NCBI RefSeq assembly: GCF_022760855.1
Contig: NZ_JAKTNR010000004.1
Coordinates: 62,001-126,000, forward strand
Origin: Thermus albus
Lineage (GTDB): Bacteria; Deinococcota; Deinococci; Deinococcales; Thermaceae
DNA length: 64,000 nt
Reading direction: 5' to 3'
The stretch's first letter is position 1; every line of letters starts with the position of its first letter. Made by a program: the position numbers and the translations under genes. Positions 32,015 to 40,020 of this stretch are shown one piece after another. The notes below the pieces were generated by a model that ran no database searches, was not told the origin of the DNA, and saw only the letters and a program-made list of their open reading frames with translations.

Positions 32015-32725
32015 TTATTTTAGCTTGGCCAGCTCCTGCCGGGCCCTCTCCTGGTCGTAGCGGTCGGCGGCGGTCTTGGCGGGAAGGGAGAGGGCGGTTT
32101 CCAGCTGTTTTCTCGCCTCCTCCTTCTTGCCCCAGGCCGCCAGCACCTTGGCGTACTCCACCCGGTGGATGATGACCTCCGGTTCCAGTTCTATGGCTCT
32201 TTTCATCAGGGGTTCCACCCGGGAACCATCCGCCCCCTGGGTGGCCGCCACCAGCCAGCCCTTTTGCACCAGCTCAAAGTGCCATAGGGCCAAGGCCACC
32301 ATGGCCCCAGCGTGGTCGGGTTTGAGCTTCAGGGTTTTCTCCAGATCGCCTTTGATCCTAGGGGCTAGGCCTTCCGCCAGGGCCTCGAGGATCCCCTTGA
32401 ACTGGGAAAGCCGTCCTAAGGCCCGGGCCCGCTCAAAGTAACCCTCGGGAAAATCGGGAGCCTTAGCGATGGCTTGGGAGGCGGCCTTCTCCGCCTTCTC
32501 AAACCAGGCCCGCTTCTCCTCGGGCTTGGCCTGGTAAAGGGCGTAGAAGCTGGCTCCCTTGGCGGCTAAGGCCAGGGCCTCGGGGGTACCCTGCTTTAAG
32601 CCCAGCTCATAGGCCTCCTGAAACCGCCCCGCATCCAGCAAGGCCGCCACCTGCGGCGCCTGGGCCAGGCCCAAGGCAAGGGCCGCCACCAAAAGAAAGG
32701 GTATCCAGTGTTTCACGGGTCTCAC
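32015..32725 (-). CDS. Secreted TPR-repeat protein
   Basis: The 236-residue product has a signal peptide (FLLVAALALGLAQA) and then helical pairs typical of tetratricopeptide repeats, e.g. AASQAIAKAPDFPEGYFERA, LKLKPDHAGAMVALALWHFE and AIELEPEVIIHRVEYAKVLA. TPR proteins scaffold complexes; the partner is unknown. The start is GTG 32725, with TATAAT (minus strand, 32734-32739) 8 nt upstream; GTG 32716 is an alternative. It diverges from another TPR gene. Confidence 0.8.
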   Translation of the reverse strand: MRPVKHWIPFLLVAALALGLAQAPQVAALLDAGRFQEAYELGLKQGTPEALALAAKGASFYALYQAKPEEKRAWFEKAEKAASQAIAKAPDFPEGYFERARALGRLSQFKGILEALAEGLAPRIKGDLEKTLKLKPDHAGAMVALALWHFELVQKGWLVAATQGADGSRVEPLMKRAIELEPEVIIHRVEYAKVLAAWGKKEEARKQLETALSLPAKTAADRYDQERARQELAKLK

Positions 32726-32733
32726 CCGCTGGG

Positions 32734-32768
32734 ATTATACCGGGTCTAAAGCCTGCCCGGCGTAAACT
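32734..32768. promoter_or_regulatory. Divergent -10 boxes of the two TPR genes
   Basis: TATAAT on the minus strand (32734-32739) lies 8 nt from the GTG at 32725; TAAACT on the plus strand (32763-32768) lies 7 nt from the ATG at 32776. Neither has an obvious -35 hexamer. Confidence 0.5.
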
Positions 32769-32775
32769 GGAAGGC

Positions 32776-34227
32776 ATGAGGCTTATCCTGGGATTGTTGC
32801 TCCTGGGCCTCCCCGCATGGGCCCAGGGAGCCGAGGATTATTTCACCCGTTGCCAGCGGCTTTTCCAACAAGGAGCCCTGGAAAGCGCCCAGGCCACCTG
32901 CGAACTGGCCCTTAAAAGCGACCCCGAACACCGGCCAAGCCTTCTTCTCCTTACCCGCATCCATCTGGAAAGGGGGGACCTTGGGCAGGCGGAAAGCTAC
33001 CTGGGGCAACTGGGCGACGAACCGGAGACCCAGCTCCTTCGCGCCCGGATCCTCCTGCAAAAAGGCCAGGCCGCGGAGGTCCTCAAGCTTTCCCTGCCTC
33101 CAGGACCCGAGGCCAACCTGCTAAAGGCCCAGGCCCTCAAGGCCCTTCGCCGGTACGAGGAGGCCTTGGGGTTCGCCCAGAACCTACCCCCCACCCCCGA
33201 AGCCCGGCTATTCCTGGCCCAGCTCTACCTAGCCCTGGGACATCCCCAGGAGGGTCTAAAGGTCCTGGGCCCTACCCTGGGGGAAAGGCTGGAAAGGGGA
33301 CGCCTCCTCTTTCTTTCGGGCAAACCCCAAGAGGCCATCCCCCTTTTGGAGGGGCTTCTCCCTGAGCTTTCCGCCCAGCCCCGGATGCAAAGCGAGGCCC
33401 TTTCCCTCCTGGTCCTGGCTTACCTGGGGCAGGGCCAGCTTTCCCGAGGGCAGGCCGCCTTAAGGCAGCTGGCCACCCTGGAAAACCTCCCCGCCCGCTT
33501 CCTGGCCAGGGCCTGGCCGTGGCTTCTCGTCTTTTTGCTCTTTTTGCTCCTCGTGCTCCTGGGAGAAAGCCGCATCGAACCCCTGCGCACCCTCGAGGTG
33601 GTGGAGGACCCCTTGCCGGGGCCGGGAAGCCTTTACCTCACCCTCCTGGGTAGCCTCCTCCTCTCCCTTTTGTTGGCCGCCTTGCTGGGAAAGACCCTGT
33701 TCGCCAACGCCCTAGCCCTTTTCACCCCCTACCAGAAGGACCTCCTCCTCCCCAACCTTTACCTCATCTATGGTCTTCTCCTCTTCGCAAGCCTTTTGCT
33801 GGTAAAGGGGTTCCGCCAGCGCCTCCCTAACCTGCTCGGTTCCTGGTCCACCTGGATTGAAGGGTTCTGGGTGGGGCCGGCCTTGGTCCTTCTCCTCTTC
33901 CTCTATGGCTGGATCCGGGAAGCCCTGGAGCTTGGCACCCTGCCCCTAAACCTCCTGGCCTTCCTGGGCCTGGCCCTCATGGAGCCCTTTTTCCGAGGCC
34001 TCGTTCCCCTGGTCCTCAGGGAGCGGTACAAGGACCTCCACCCCTACCTGGCAGCCCTTCTCTTCGCCCTGGCCGTGCCCGGGCCCACCTTCCTCCTTAT
34101 CCTCCTGGGGGCTGGGCTCCTTTGGGCTAAGGAGCGGGCGGAGGGCACCTTGGGACTAGCCCTGGGCTGGGTGGTGGCGGGGGTGATCCTGGCCCTCTTC
34201 CCCGCCCCCTGGCTTCGGGCCTTTTAA
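32776..34227 (+). CDS. TPR protein fused to a CPBP-like membrane domain
   Basis: The 483-residue protein has a signal peptide (MRLILGLLLLGLPAWAQ), then about 220 residues of TPR-like helical repeats (LFQQGALESAQATCELALK, ARILLQKGQAAEVLKLS), and then at least six membrane spans. The membrane part contains LMEPFFRGLVPLVLRERY, which resembles motif 1 of CPBP intramembrane proteases (EExxxR), but the second Glu is Pro, and the His-bearing motifs are not seen. It may be an inactive CPBP relative used for recruitment. The fusion of an extracytoplasmic TPR array with this domain is unusual. Confidence 0.78.
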   Translation: MRLILGLLLLGLPAWAQGAEDYFTRCQRLFQQGALESAQATCELALKSDPEHRPSLLLLTRIHLERGDLGQAESYLGQLGDEPETQLLRARILLQKGQAAEVLKLSLPPGPEANLLKAQALKALRRYEEALGFAQNLPPTPEARLFLAQLYLALGHPQEGLKVLGPTLGERLERGRLLFLSGKPQEAIPLLEGLLPELSAQPRMQSEALSLLVLAYLGQGQLSRGQAALRQLATLENLPARFLARAWPWLLVFLLFLLLVLLGESRIEPLRTLEVVEDPLPGPGSLYLTLLGSLLLSLLLAALLGKTLFANALALFTPYQKDLLLPNLYLIYGLLLFASLLLVKGFRQRLPNLLGSWSTWIEGFWVGPALVLLLFLYGWIREALELGTLPLNLLAFLGLALMEPFFRGLVPLVLRERYKDLHPYLAALLFALAVPGPTFLLILLGAGLLWAKERAEGTLGLALGWVVAGVILALFPAPWLRAF

Positions 34228-34229
34228 GG

Positions 34230-34250
34230 CCACCCCGGCTTGGTCGGGTC
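34230..34250 (-). repeat. Degenerate partial copy of the dispersed hairpin repeat
   Basis: CCACCCCGGCTTG (34230-34242) is identical to 13 bases of the complement of copy A, followed by a diverged right arm (GTCGGGT). It lies directly after the TPR-CPBP gene stop. Pairing potential is weak (CCCG/CGGG). Confidence 0.4.
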
Positions 34251-34267
34251 GGGAATCCCTCAAGAAT

Positions 34268-35086
34268 ATGCGTCCCATCTTCTTCCTCTCCGACTTTGGC
34301 CTCGAGGACCCCTACGTGGGGGTGGTGAAGGCGGTTCTCTGGGAAAAGGCCCCCGGGGTGCCCGTCCTGGACCTGTCCCACGCCCTTCCTCCTCAGGACC
34401 TGCGCCGGGCGGCCTATGCCCTCTTTGAGGCTGTGCCCTATCTGCCCGAAGGCGGGGTGATCCTGGCGGTGGTGGACCCCGGGGTGGGCACAAGGAGGCG
34501 GGCCATCGCCGCTTTGGGAAGGCGCCTTTACGTGGGGCCCGACAACGGCCTTTTCACCCTGGCCTGGCTCCTGGACCCACCCATCCGAGCCCATGAGATC
34601 GCCCGCATCTCCCCCCCAAGCCCCAAGGGCATCCTCCCCCTGCCAGGCTGGGCCCCGGGGGGCCACACCTTCCACGGCCGCGACCTCTTCGCCCCCGCCG
34701 CGGCCCACCTGGCCATGGGGCTGGCTCCGGAAGGGCTCGGACCGGAGGTGCCCGTACGGGACCTGGTGCGCCTCCCCCTCTCCCTTACCCCAGGACCCCA
34801 AGGGGAGGTCCTCACCTTTGACCGCTTTGGCAACGCCATCACCACCCTTCTCAGGGCCCCCCTAGGGGGGTTTGTGGAGGTGGCGGGGAAGAGGATCCCC
34901 ATCCGCAAGACCTTTGCCGACGTGGAAAAAGGCGAGGCCGTGGCCTACCTGGGAAGCGCCGGGCTTTTGGAGATCGGCATCAACGGAGGGAGCGCCCAGG
35001 AGGCCCTGGGGCTAAGGGAGGGGACGCCCGTGGTCATGGCTCCTCCACCCAGCGCCCCACCTCCTCCAGAAGGTCCAAGGCGGTGA
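34268..35086 (+). CDS. S-adenosyl-L-methionine hydrolase (SAM hydroxide adenosyltransferase, DUF62)
   Basis: The 272-residue protein matches the DUF62 family: FLSDFGLEDPYVGVVK at the start, DLSHALPPQDLRRAAY, AVVDPGVGT, YVGPDNGLFT and the C-terminal INGGSAQEALGL. These enzymes split SAM to adenosine and methionine with a water activated by Asp/His. It is cytoplasmic. The last 53 nt overlap the convergent surE gene, adding a Pro-rich tail ([12 protein letters not shown]) encoded by the complement of surE. Confidence 0.9.
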   Translation: MRPIFFLSDFGLEDPYVGVVKAVLWEKAPGVPVLDLSHALPPQDLRRAAYALFEAVPYLPEGGVILAVVDPGVGTRRRAIAALGRRLYVGPDNGLFTLAWLLDPPIRAHEIARISPPSPKGILPLPGWAPGGHTFHGRDLFAPAAAHLAMGLAPEGLGPEVPVRDLVRLPLSLTPGPQGEVLTFDRFGNAITTLLRAPLGGFVEVAGKRIPIRKTFADVEKGEAVAYLGSAGLLEIGINGGSAQEALGLREGTPVVMAPPPSAPPPPEGPRR

Positions 35087-35783
35087 AGTCCAGGCTCACC
35101 GGGGTGATGGAGATGTACCCCCGCCGCACCGCATGGAGATCCGTGCCCTCCTCCTCCTCCCCCACCGGGGTGCCGGCGATCCAGTAATAGGGCTTCCCCT
35201 CGGGGTCCAGACGTTCCACCACCGTGTCCTCCCAGTGGTGGGTGGAAAGCCGGGTGACCATGAGGCCCTTGGGCACCCCCGCGGGAAAGTTCACGTTGAG
35301 AAGAACTCCCTTAGGAAGCCCCTTTTGTAGCACCAGGCGGGCGATCTTTACCGCCCATTCCGCCGCCAAGGAAAAGTTCAACTCCTCCCCCGAGGTATCC
35401 AGGCTGAAGGCGATGGAGGGAATGCCCAAGGATGTACCCTCCAAGGCAGCGGCCACCGTGCCCGAATGGGTGAGGTCCAAGCCCAGGTTCACCCCGATGT
35501 TGATGCCGGAGACCAAAAGGTCAGGCCGGCCTAGAAGGTGCACTCCCAATACCACGCAGTCGGCGGGGGTGCCGTCCACCCGGTAGGCGGGGATCTCCCC
35601 AAAGCCGGCGCTGGCGGTGTGTTTGAAGCGCAAAGGGCGCCTTACGGTGATGCCATGGCCCACCGCGGACTGCTCCACATCGGGGGCCACCACATACACC
35701 TGGCCCAGCTCCCGCATGGCCAGGCCCAAGGCCTTGATTCCGGGAGAGAAGATGCCGTCGTCGTTGGAAACCAGGATGCGCAT
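35034..35783 (-). CDS. surE: 5'/3'-nucleotidase SurE
   Basis: The 249-residue protein starts MRILVSNDDGIFSPGI with the metal-binding Asp-Asp, then VAPDVEQSAVGHGITV, DGTPADCVVLG and SGINIGVNLGLDLTHSGTVAAA, all SurE motifs. It removes phosphate from nucleoside 5'- and 3'-monophosphates. It is separated from the cold-shock gene by a rho-independent terminator on the same strand, so it has its own promoter near 35790. The 3' end overlaps the SAM hydrolase gene. Confidence 0.95.
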   Translation of the reverse strand: MRILVSNDDGIFSPGIKALGLAMRELGQVYVVAPDVEQSAVGHGITVRRPLRFKHTASAGFGEIPAYRVDGTPADCVVLGVHLLGRPDLLVSGINIGVNLGLDLTHSGTVAAALEGTSLGIPSIAFSLDTSGEELNFSLAAEWAVKIARLVLQKGLPKGVLLNVNFPAGVPKGLMVTRLSTHHWEDTVVERLDPEGKPYYWIAGTPVGEEEEGTDLHAVRRGYISITPVSLDFTALDLLEEVGRWVEEP

Positions 35784-35792
35784 ACCCCAAGC

Positions 35793-35822
35793 CTAAAACA
35801 AAAAGGCCCCCGAAGGGGCCTT
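35793..35822 (-). terminator. Rho-independent terminator after the cold-shock gene
   Basis: On the minus strand AAGGCCCC pairs with GGGGCCTT over 8 bp around a TTCG tetraloop (35803-35822), followed at once by TTTTTGTTTTA. This is the clearest intrinsic terminator in the window. Confidence 0.9.
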
Positions 35823-35839
35823 CTGGACGGAGGAATCTT

Positions 35840-36046
35840 CTAGAGGCGGCGGACCTTCTTGGCCTGGGGGCCCTTGCCGCCCCGGCCGGGCTCCACCTCA
35901 AACTCCACCCGGTCCCCTTCGTTCAGGCTGCGGAAACCCTCAGCCTCAATGGCCGTAAAGTGCACAAACACATCCGGACCCTCTTCCTGTTGGATGAACC
36001 CGTAACCCTTTTCCGCGTTGAACCACTTAACCGTACCCTTCTTCAT
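35840..36046 (-). CDS. Cold-shock domain protein
   Basis: The 68-residue protein is a single cold-shock domain: [20 protein letters not shown] and DVFVHFTAI are the RNP1 and RNP2 RNA-binding motifs. It binds single-stranded RNA/DNA and acts as an RNA chaperone. The gene has a strong promoter with a leader of roughly 40 nt, an AAGGAG Shine-Dalgarno and its own terminator, so it is a highly expressed single gene. Confidence 0.95.
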   Translation of the reverse strand: MKKGTVKWFNAEKGYGFIQQEEGPDVFVHFTAIEAEGFRSLNEGDRVEFEVEPGRGGKGPQAKKVRRL

Positions 36047-36093
36047 GCTTCTCCTTCATCCCTCAAACCCATCTGGTTTTCCAGGGACTCCTT

Positions 36094-36122
36094 ACTATCC
36101 CACGGCCAGGTCAAAAAGTCAA
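36094..36122 (-). promoter_or_regulatory. Promoter of the cold-shock gene
   Basis: On the minus strand TTGACT (36117-36122) and GATAGT (36094-36099) are exactly 17 bp apart. The message would carry a leader of about 40 nt ending in GAAGGAG. Confidence 0.8.
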
Positions 36123-36134
36123 GCCCCAAAACCG

Positions 36135-36165
36135 CGAGGGGCCTTGGGGCTTGGAAAACCCCTCG
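36135..36165 (-). terminator. Possible terminator after slyD
   Basis: CGAGGGG and CCCCTCG (36135-36141 and 36159-36165) pair over 7 bp with a 17-nt loop just after the slyD stop; on the minus strand GGTTTTGG follows. The T run is short, so termination would be partial. Confidence 0.45.
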
Positions 36166-36169
36166 AGGC

Positions 36170-36637
36170 TTAGTGGTGATGCCCGCCCTCGTGCACGTGG
36201 CCGTGGAGGATCTCCTCCGGGGTGGCTTCGCGTACCCTCACCACCTCCACCTCAAAGTCCAGGTCCTTGCCCGCCAAGGGGTGGTTGAAGTCAATGGTGA
36301 CCTCCTCCCCCTGGACCTCCACCACGGTAAGGGGCATGGGGTTCCCCTCCATGTCCTGGGCGTAGAACTGGGCCCCAGGCACCACCTCCGCATCCTCGGG
36401 GAAGGCGGAGAGGGGCACCACCTGCACCCCTTCGGGATCGCGGGGGCCATAGGCCTTTTCCGCGGGCACGCTAGCCCGGAAGCTCTCCCCTTCCATGCGG
36501 CCTTCCAGCTCCTCCTCGAGGCCCCGGATCAGGTTGCCGTGCCCGTGCAGATAGGAAAGTTCCCCCTGGTCCAGCACCTCCCCCTCCACCTGGAGGGTGT
36601 AACGGATGGTTACCACCTTATCTTGTTCAACCTTCAT
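36170..36637 (-). CDS. slyD: FKBP-type peptidyl-prolyl isomerase SlyD
   Basis: From the ATG at 36637 the 155-residue protein reads DKVVTIRYTLQVEGEVLDQ, then YLHGHGNLIRGLEEELEG, an insert-in-flap chaperone domain around FAQ/YAQDMEGNPMPLT, NHPLAGKDL, and a His-rich tail HGHVHEGGHHH that can bind nickel. It closely resembles T. thermophilus SlyD. It isomerises prolyl bonds and shields unfolded chains. A long in-frame upstream extension is non-coding. A perfect GCAAGC/GCTTGC hairpin (36650-36664) lies in the leader. Confidence 0.93.
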   Translation of the reverse strand: MKVEQDKVVTIRYTLQVEGEVLDQGELSYLHGHGNLIRGLEEELEGRMEGESFRASVPAEKAYGPRDPEGVQVVPLSAFPEDAEVVPGAQFYAQDMEGNPMPLTVVEVQGEEVTIDFNHPLAGKDLDFEVEVVRVREATPEEILHGHVHEGGHHH

Positions 36638-36754
36638 GGTCACCCTTTCGCAAGCCGAGCTTGCTCCTTCTAGCCTAGCAGACCTCTTTCCCCCAGGAAA
36701 GATGCCCGGCTCTTTTCCTGTACCCAAGGGGCCTTTCCCCTTCTTGCCAAAGGC

Positions 36755-36760
36755 TATAGT
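36755..36760 (+). promoter_or_regulatory. -10 box of the cysteine synthase gene
   Basis: TATAGT ends 6 nt before the ATG at 36767, consistent with a leaderless message. No -35 hexamer is evident. Confidence 0.5.
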
Positions 36761-36766
36761 GGGGGT

Positions 36767-37681
36767 ATGCGGGTGGAAGCCATCATCGGCAAAACTCCCA
36801 CGGTGCAGCTTTTTAAGGTGGTGGAGCCGGAAATGGCCGAAGTCTGGGTGAAGCTGGAAGGACAAAACCCCGGAGGGTCCATCAAGGACCGCCCCGCCTG
36901 GTACATGATCCGGGATGCCGAGGAAAAGGGTCTCCTCCGCCCCGGTTCGGGCCAGGTCATCGTGGAGCCCACCAGCGGGAACACGGGGATCGGCCTGGCC
37001 ATGATCGCCGCCAGCCGCGGCTACCGCCTGATCCTCACCATGCCCGCCCAGATGTCCGAGGAAAGGAAGCGGGTCCTCAAGGCCTTTGGAGCGGAGCTGG
37101 TCCTCACCGACCCCAGCCGCAGGATGCTGGCCGCCCGGGAGGAGGCCTTGCGCCTTAAGGAGGAGCTTGGGGCCTTCATGCCCGACCAGTTCGCCAACCC
37201 CGCCAACGTGCGCGCCCATTACGAAACCACGGGACCGGAGCTCTTTGCCGCATTAGGAGGACGTATAGACGCCTTCGTCTACGGCTCGGGCACCGGGGGG
37301 ACCATCACCGGGGTGGGGCGGTACTTGAAGGAGAGGCTCCCCGGGGTGAAGGTGATCGCCGTGGAGCCCGCCCGCTCCAACGTCCTCTCCGGGGGCAAGA
37401 TGGGGCAACACCAGTTCCAGGGCATGGGCCCGGGCTTCATCCCGGAAAACCTGGACCTTTCCCTTCTGGATGGGGTCATCCAGGTCTGGGAGGAGGATGC
37501 CTTCCCCCTGGCCCGGCGCCTGGCCAAGGAGGAGGGGCTTTTCCTGGGGATGAGCTCCGGGGGCATCCTCTGGGCGGCCCTGGAGGTGGCCCGGGAGCTA
37601 GGCCCTGGCAAAAGGGTAGCCTGCATCAGCCCCGATGGGGGCTGGAAGTACCTCTCTACCCTCCTCTACGCCGAACCCTAG
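36767..37681 (+). CDS. Cysteine synthase family PLP enzyme
   Basis: The 304-residue protein is an O-acetylserine sulfhydrylase: GKTPTVQL, LEGQNPGGSIKDRPAWYMI with the PLP lysine, EPTSGNTGIGLAMIAASRGY (the substrate-binding TSGNTG loop) and GSGTGGTITGVGRYLKE for the PLP phosphate. It makes cysteine from O-acetylserine (or phosphoserine) and sulfide. CysK and CysM are hard to separate here; the length and MGPGF segment are consistent with either. It is monocistronic and converges with the LolA-like gene by 4 nt. Confidence 0.92.
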   Translation: MRVEAIIGKTPTVQLFKVVEPEMAEVWVKLEGQNPGGSIKDRPAWYMIRDAEEKGLLRPGSGQVIVEPTSGNTGIGLAMIAASRGYRLILTMPAQMSEERKRVLKAFGAELVLTDPSRRMLAAREEALRLKEELGAFMPDQFANPANVRAHYETTGPELFAALGGRIDAFVYGSGTGGTITGVGRYLKERLPGVKVIAVEPARSNVLSGGKMGQHQFQGMGPGFIPENLDLSLLDGVIQVWEEDAFPLARRLAKEEGLFLGMSSGGILWAALEVARELGPGKRVACISPDGGWKYLSTLLYAEP

Positions 37682-38316
37682 CGGCGCAGCACCTGGGCGT
37701 CCTTGGGGTAGCGCTTGAGGTCCTGGGGGCGCAAAGGGGTCCGCTTGAACTCCACCACCCTAAGGTCCGCCAGAACCTTCCCCGCCTCATCCCGGAAGAG
37801 GAAGCGCACGGGCCTAGGGTCCGCCTTCAAGATGTAAAGCTCCAGGCTAGCGAAGCCCTGGCCCTCCTGGGCCTGGCCCACAAGTTTCCAGGCCATGCCC
37901 TCCGGCAGGCGCTCCTCCCCCACAAGGCGCAGGCTCACCCGCTGGGAAAGGGCCACGAGGTCCCCAAGGCCTTGAGGGCTAAACCCCAAGCCCTGCACCT
38001 GGGCCTTCTCCTTGGGGCTGATGACGAGCTGGTTGGTGAGGTAGAGGTAGTTCCAGACCTCTTTTTCCGTGATCACGGTGAAGTTGCCCTCCAAGGAGCC
38101 AGGCTTTTGAAACTCTATGCGGAAAAGGTTCTCCTTGGGGATGGCCAGGACCCGGGCCCGGAGCTCCTCCCGGCCCGCAGGCCCCTGGATCTCGCCCTGC
38201 ACCACCGCCTGCCAGGGGTCTTGCAGGTTCTTCTCCACCCGGTCCAGGATCTCGCCCACGGACTGGGCCAAGGCCGTCGCCAGCACCAACAGGATTCCCC
38301 AGGACATCGCCTTCAT
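37678..38316 (-). CDS. LolA-like outer-membrane lipoprotein carrier family protein
   Basis: From the ATG at 38316 the 212-residue product has a signal peptide (MSWGILLVLATALAQS) and a beta-rich body: ILDRVEKNLQDPWQAVVQGE, LFRIEFQKPGSLEG and EVWNYLYLTNQLVISP. This fits the LolA/LolB fold or the related DUF4292/outer-membrane-lipoprotein-sorting family, in which the half-barrel carries a lipid. The ATG overlaps the stop of the gene upstream (ATGA), so both are co-translated. Specific cargo is unknown. Confidence 0.75.
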   Translation of the reverse strand: MKAMSWGILLVLATALAQSVGEILDRVEKNLQDPWQAVVQGEIQGPAGREELRARVLAIPKENLFRIEFQKPGSLEGNFTVITEKEVWNYLYLTNQLVISPKEKAQVQGLGFSPQGLGDLVALSQRVSLRLVGEERLPEGMAWKLVGQAQEGQGFASLELYILKADPRPVRFLFRDEAGKVLADLRVVEFKRTPLRPQDLKRYPKDAQVLRR

Positions 38317-39074
38317 GGCCACCTCCAGGCATACCGGACCCAGGCGTAAGGGGCTTCCCTGTACCCTCCTTCCAAGCCCAGGTCCCCAAGCCACACCCCG
38401 AGGCTAGCCGCCCAGGGATAGGAAAGGGTGAGGAAAAGGCTAGCCTCCCCTAAGTAAAGCCCGGCCTCCAGGCGGTTTAGCCCCCCCAGGCGCAAGGAGA
38501 GGTCCAGGACCTCCATCCCCTCCCCTACTTCCCCCTTCCAGCCCAAAAGGAGGTAGGGAAGGCCGGAAACACCCGCCCCCAAGGTGTAGGTGGCCCCCTC
38601 CCTCAGGGCGTAGCTCACCTCGGCCCGGGAGTTCTCGCCCCCTTCCCAAAGAAACCCCATCACCTCCTTGGGCACCAGCCGGTAGCGCAAGGAGAGCCGG
38701 CCGAACACCCCCTCCTCGGGGAACAGGGGGAAAAGCCCCTTCGGGCGGTAGCCGAGCCGCACCGCTAGGGCCAAGGGGCCGGCGCCCCCTTCGGCAAAGG
38801 CCATTCCCCCAAGCCCCCCCGTTCCTGCCTCGGTTTGCAGGCCATAGGCCAGATACCCTAAGGGTCCCAAGGCCAGGCTGGAGGAAAAGCCCAAGGCCCC
38901 ACGGGTTTCCTGTCCCAGTTGGAGCCTGAGGAAGGCCTCTCCGGGCTCCAGGGTGAAACCCGCTTCCAGGGTAGAGGCCAAGGCCCCAGGGACTCCATAG
39001 ACCCCGGCCTCGAGGCGCCCCTGGGCCAGGGCCAAGCCCAGGAACACCACCCCAACCCACCAAGCCTGCCCCAT
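38313..39074 (-). CDS. Secreted protein with beta-barrel-like composition
   Basis: From the ATG at 39074 the 253-residue product has a signal peptide (WWVGVVFLGLALAQG) and then alternating aromatic and glycine-rich strands (FLRLQLGQETRGALGFSSS, EGGYREAPYAWVRYAWRWP). Ending in an aromatic is typical of outer-membrane beta-barrels. I do not recognise the family. Coupling to the LolA-like gene suggests an envelope role. Confidence 0.65.
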   Translation of the reverse strand: MGQAWWVGVVFLGLALAQGRLEAGVYGVPGALASTLEAGFTLEPGEAFLRLQLGQETRGALGFSSSLALGPLGYLAYGLQTEAGTGGLGGMAFAEGGAGPLALAVRLGYRPKGLFPLFPEEGVFGRLSLRYRLVPKEVMGFLWEGGENSRAEVSYALREGATYTLGAGVSGLPYLLLGWKGEVGEGMEVLDLSLRLGGLNRLEAGLYLGEASLFLTLSYPWAASLGVWLGDLGLEGGYREAPYAWVRYAWRWP

Positions 39075-39201
39075 AGCATCACCCCTATGAACTTCGGGAA
39101 TCCTCCCTGAGAGGAGCCCTCGCCCTCTCCGAAGAGGGTCCCGTTTCCGCACCTTATCCCCCCTTTCCCAGATGGGTCAAGGGACAGGGCCGCGGACCAT
39201 G

Positions 39202-39207
39202 GCATAA
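39202..39207 (+). promoter_or_regulatory. -10 box of pspA
   Basis: CATAAT lies 18 nt before the ATG at 39226, with GGGAGG as Shine-Dalgarno between them. The rest of the 39075-39225 gap shows no other structure I can support. Confidence 0.45.
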
Positions 39208-39225
39208 TCAACTTGGGAGGCAACC

Positions 39226-39888
39226 ATGAACCTACTAGACCGTCTAAGCCGCCTCATCCGGGCCAACCTCAGCGACCTTCTGCGCCGGGCCGAGGACCCG
39301 GAGAAGATCATCAACCAGGCCCTGGAGGACATGAAAGGGGCCTTAAGGGAGGCCCGGGAAGGGGTGGCCGCCGCCATGGCCGAGGGCAAGCGCCTGGAAC
39401 GGGAGGTGGAAAGCCACCTTAAGGAAGCCTCCCTTTGGGAGGAAAAGGCCAAGGAGGCCCTTAAGGCCGGCCGCGAGGACCTGGCCAAGGAGGCCCTTAG
39501 GCGCAGGAAAAGGGCTTTGGACCTGGCCGAGGGCTTCAAACAGCAGGCGGAGGAGCAAAGGGCCCTTATTGAGCGCCTCATGACCCAGCTCAAGGCCCTG
39601 GAGGCCAAAATAGACGAGGCGGAGGCCCGCAAGAAACTCCTCCTCGCCCGCAAGAAGGGGGTGGAGGCCGCCGAAGCCGTGCGGCGCATGGAGTCCCGGC
39701 TGGATCAGCACCCGGCCCTCGAGGCCTTTGAGGAAATGGAGGCCCGCATCCTGGCCATGGAGGACCGGCACGAGGCCCTTAAGGAGCTGGACGGCCAGGA
39801 CCTGGACAAGGAGCTCGCCGCCCTATCCGCTGACAGGGAGGTGGAGGAAGAACTCCTTCGCCTCAAGCGGGAACTGGGCCAGGCCTAG
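39226..39888 (+). CDS. pspA: PspA/IM30 family membrane-stress protein
   Basis: The 220-residue protein starts with an amphipathic helix (MNLLDRLSRLIRANLSDLLR) followed by EDPEKIINQALEDMKGALRE and long coiled-coil helices with very high Lys/Glu/Arg/Ala content. This is the PspA/Vipp1 ESCRT-III-like family that coats and repairs the cytoplasmic membrane. The gene stands alone with its own promoter. Confidence 0.93.
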   Translation: MNLLDRLSRLIRANLSDLLRRAEDPEKIINQALEDMKGALREAREGVAAAMAEGKRLEREVESHLKEASLWEEKAKEALKAGREDLAKEALRRRKRALDLAEGFKQQAEEQRALIERLMTQLKALEAKIDEAEARKKLLLARKKGVEAAEAVRRMESRLDQHPALEAFEEMEARILAMEDRHEALKELDGQDLDKELAALSADREVEEELLRLKRELGQA

Positions 39889-39980
39889 GCCGCATACCCC
39901 CAATACTCCCCCTAGACCCTCCCCGCTTGGGCCCTTTGCGGAAGCGCCCTATAGGCCATGCTTAGACTGAGGCAAAAAGT

Positions 39981-39994
39981 GTGGGCCGGCCCAC
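39981..39994. promoter_or_regulatory. 14-bp perfect palindrome upstream of the lipoprotein-dxs operon
   Basis: GTGGGCCGGCCCAC is self-complementary and centred about 20 bp upstream of the TAAACT box (40008-40013), i.e. over the -35 position. It could be an operator or activator site; the stretch 39889-40020 holds nothing else I can support. Confidence 0.35.
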
Positions 39995-40007
39995 GGGACC
40001 TAAGGGG

Positions 40008-40013
40008 TAAACT
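40008..40013 (+). promoter_or_regulatory. -10 box of the lipoprotein-dxs operon
   Basis: TAAACT ends 7 nt before the ATG at 40021, indicating a leaderless message that would also cover dxs. Confidence 0.5.
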
Positions 40014-40020
40014 CCCTATC

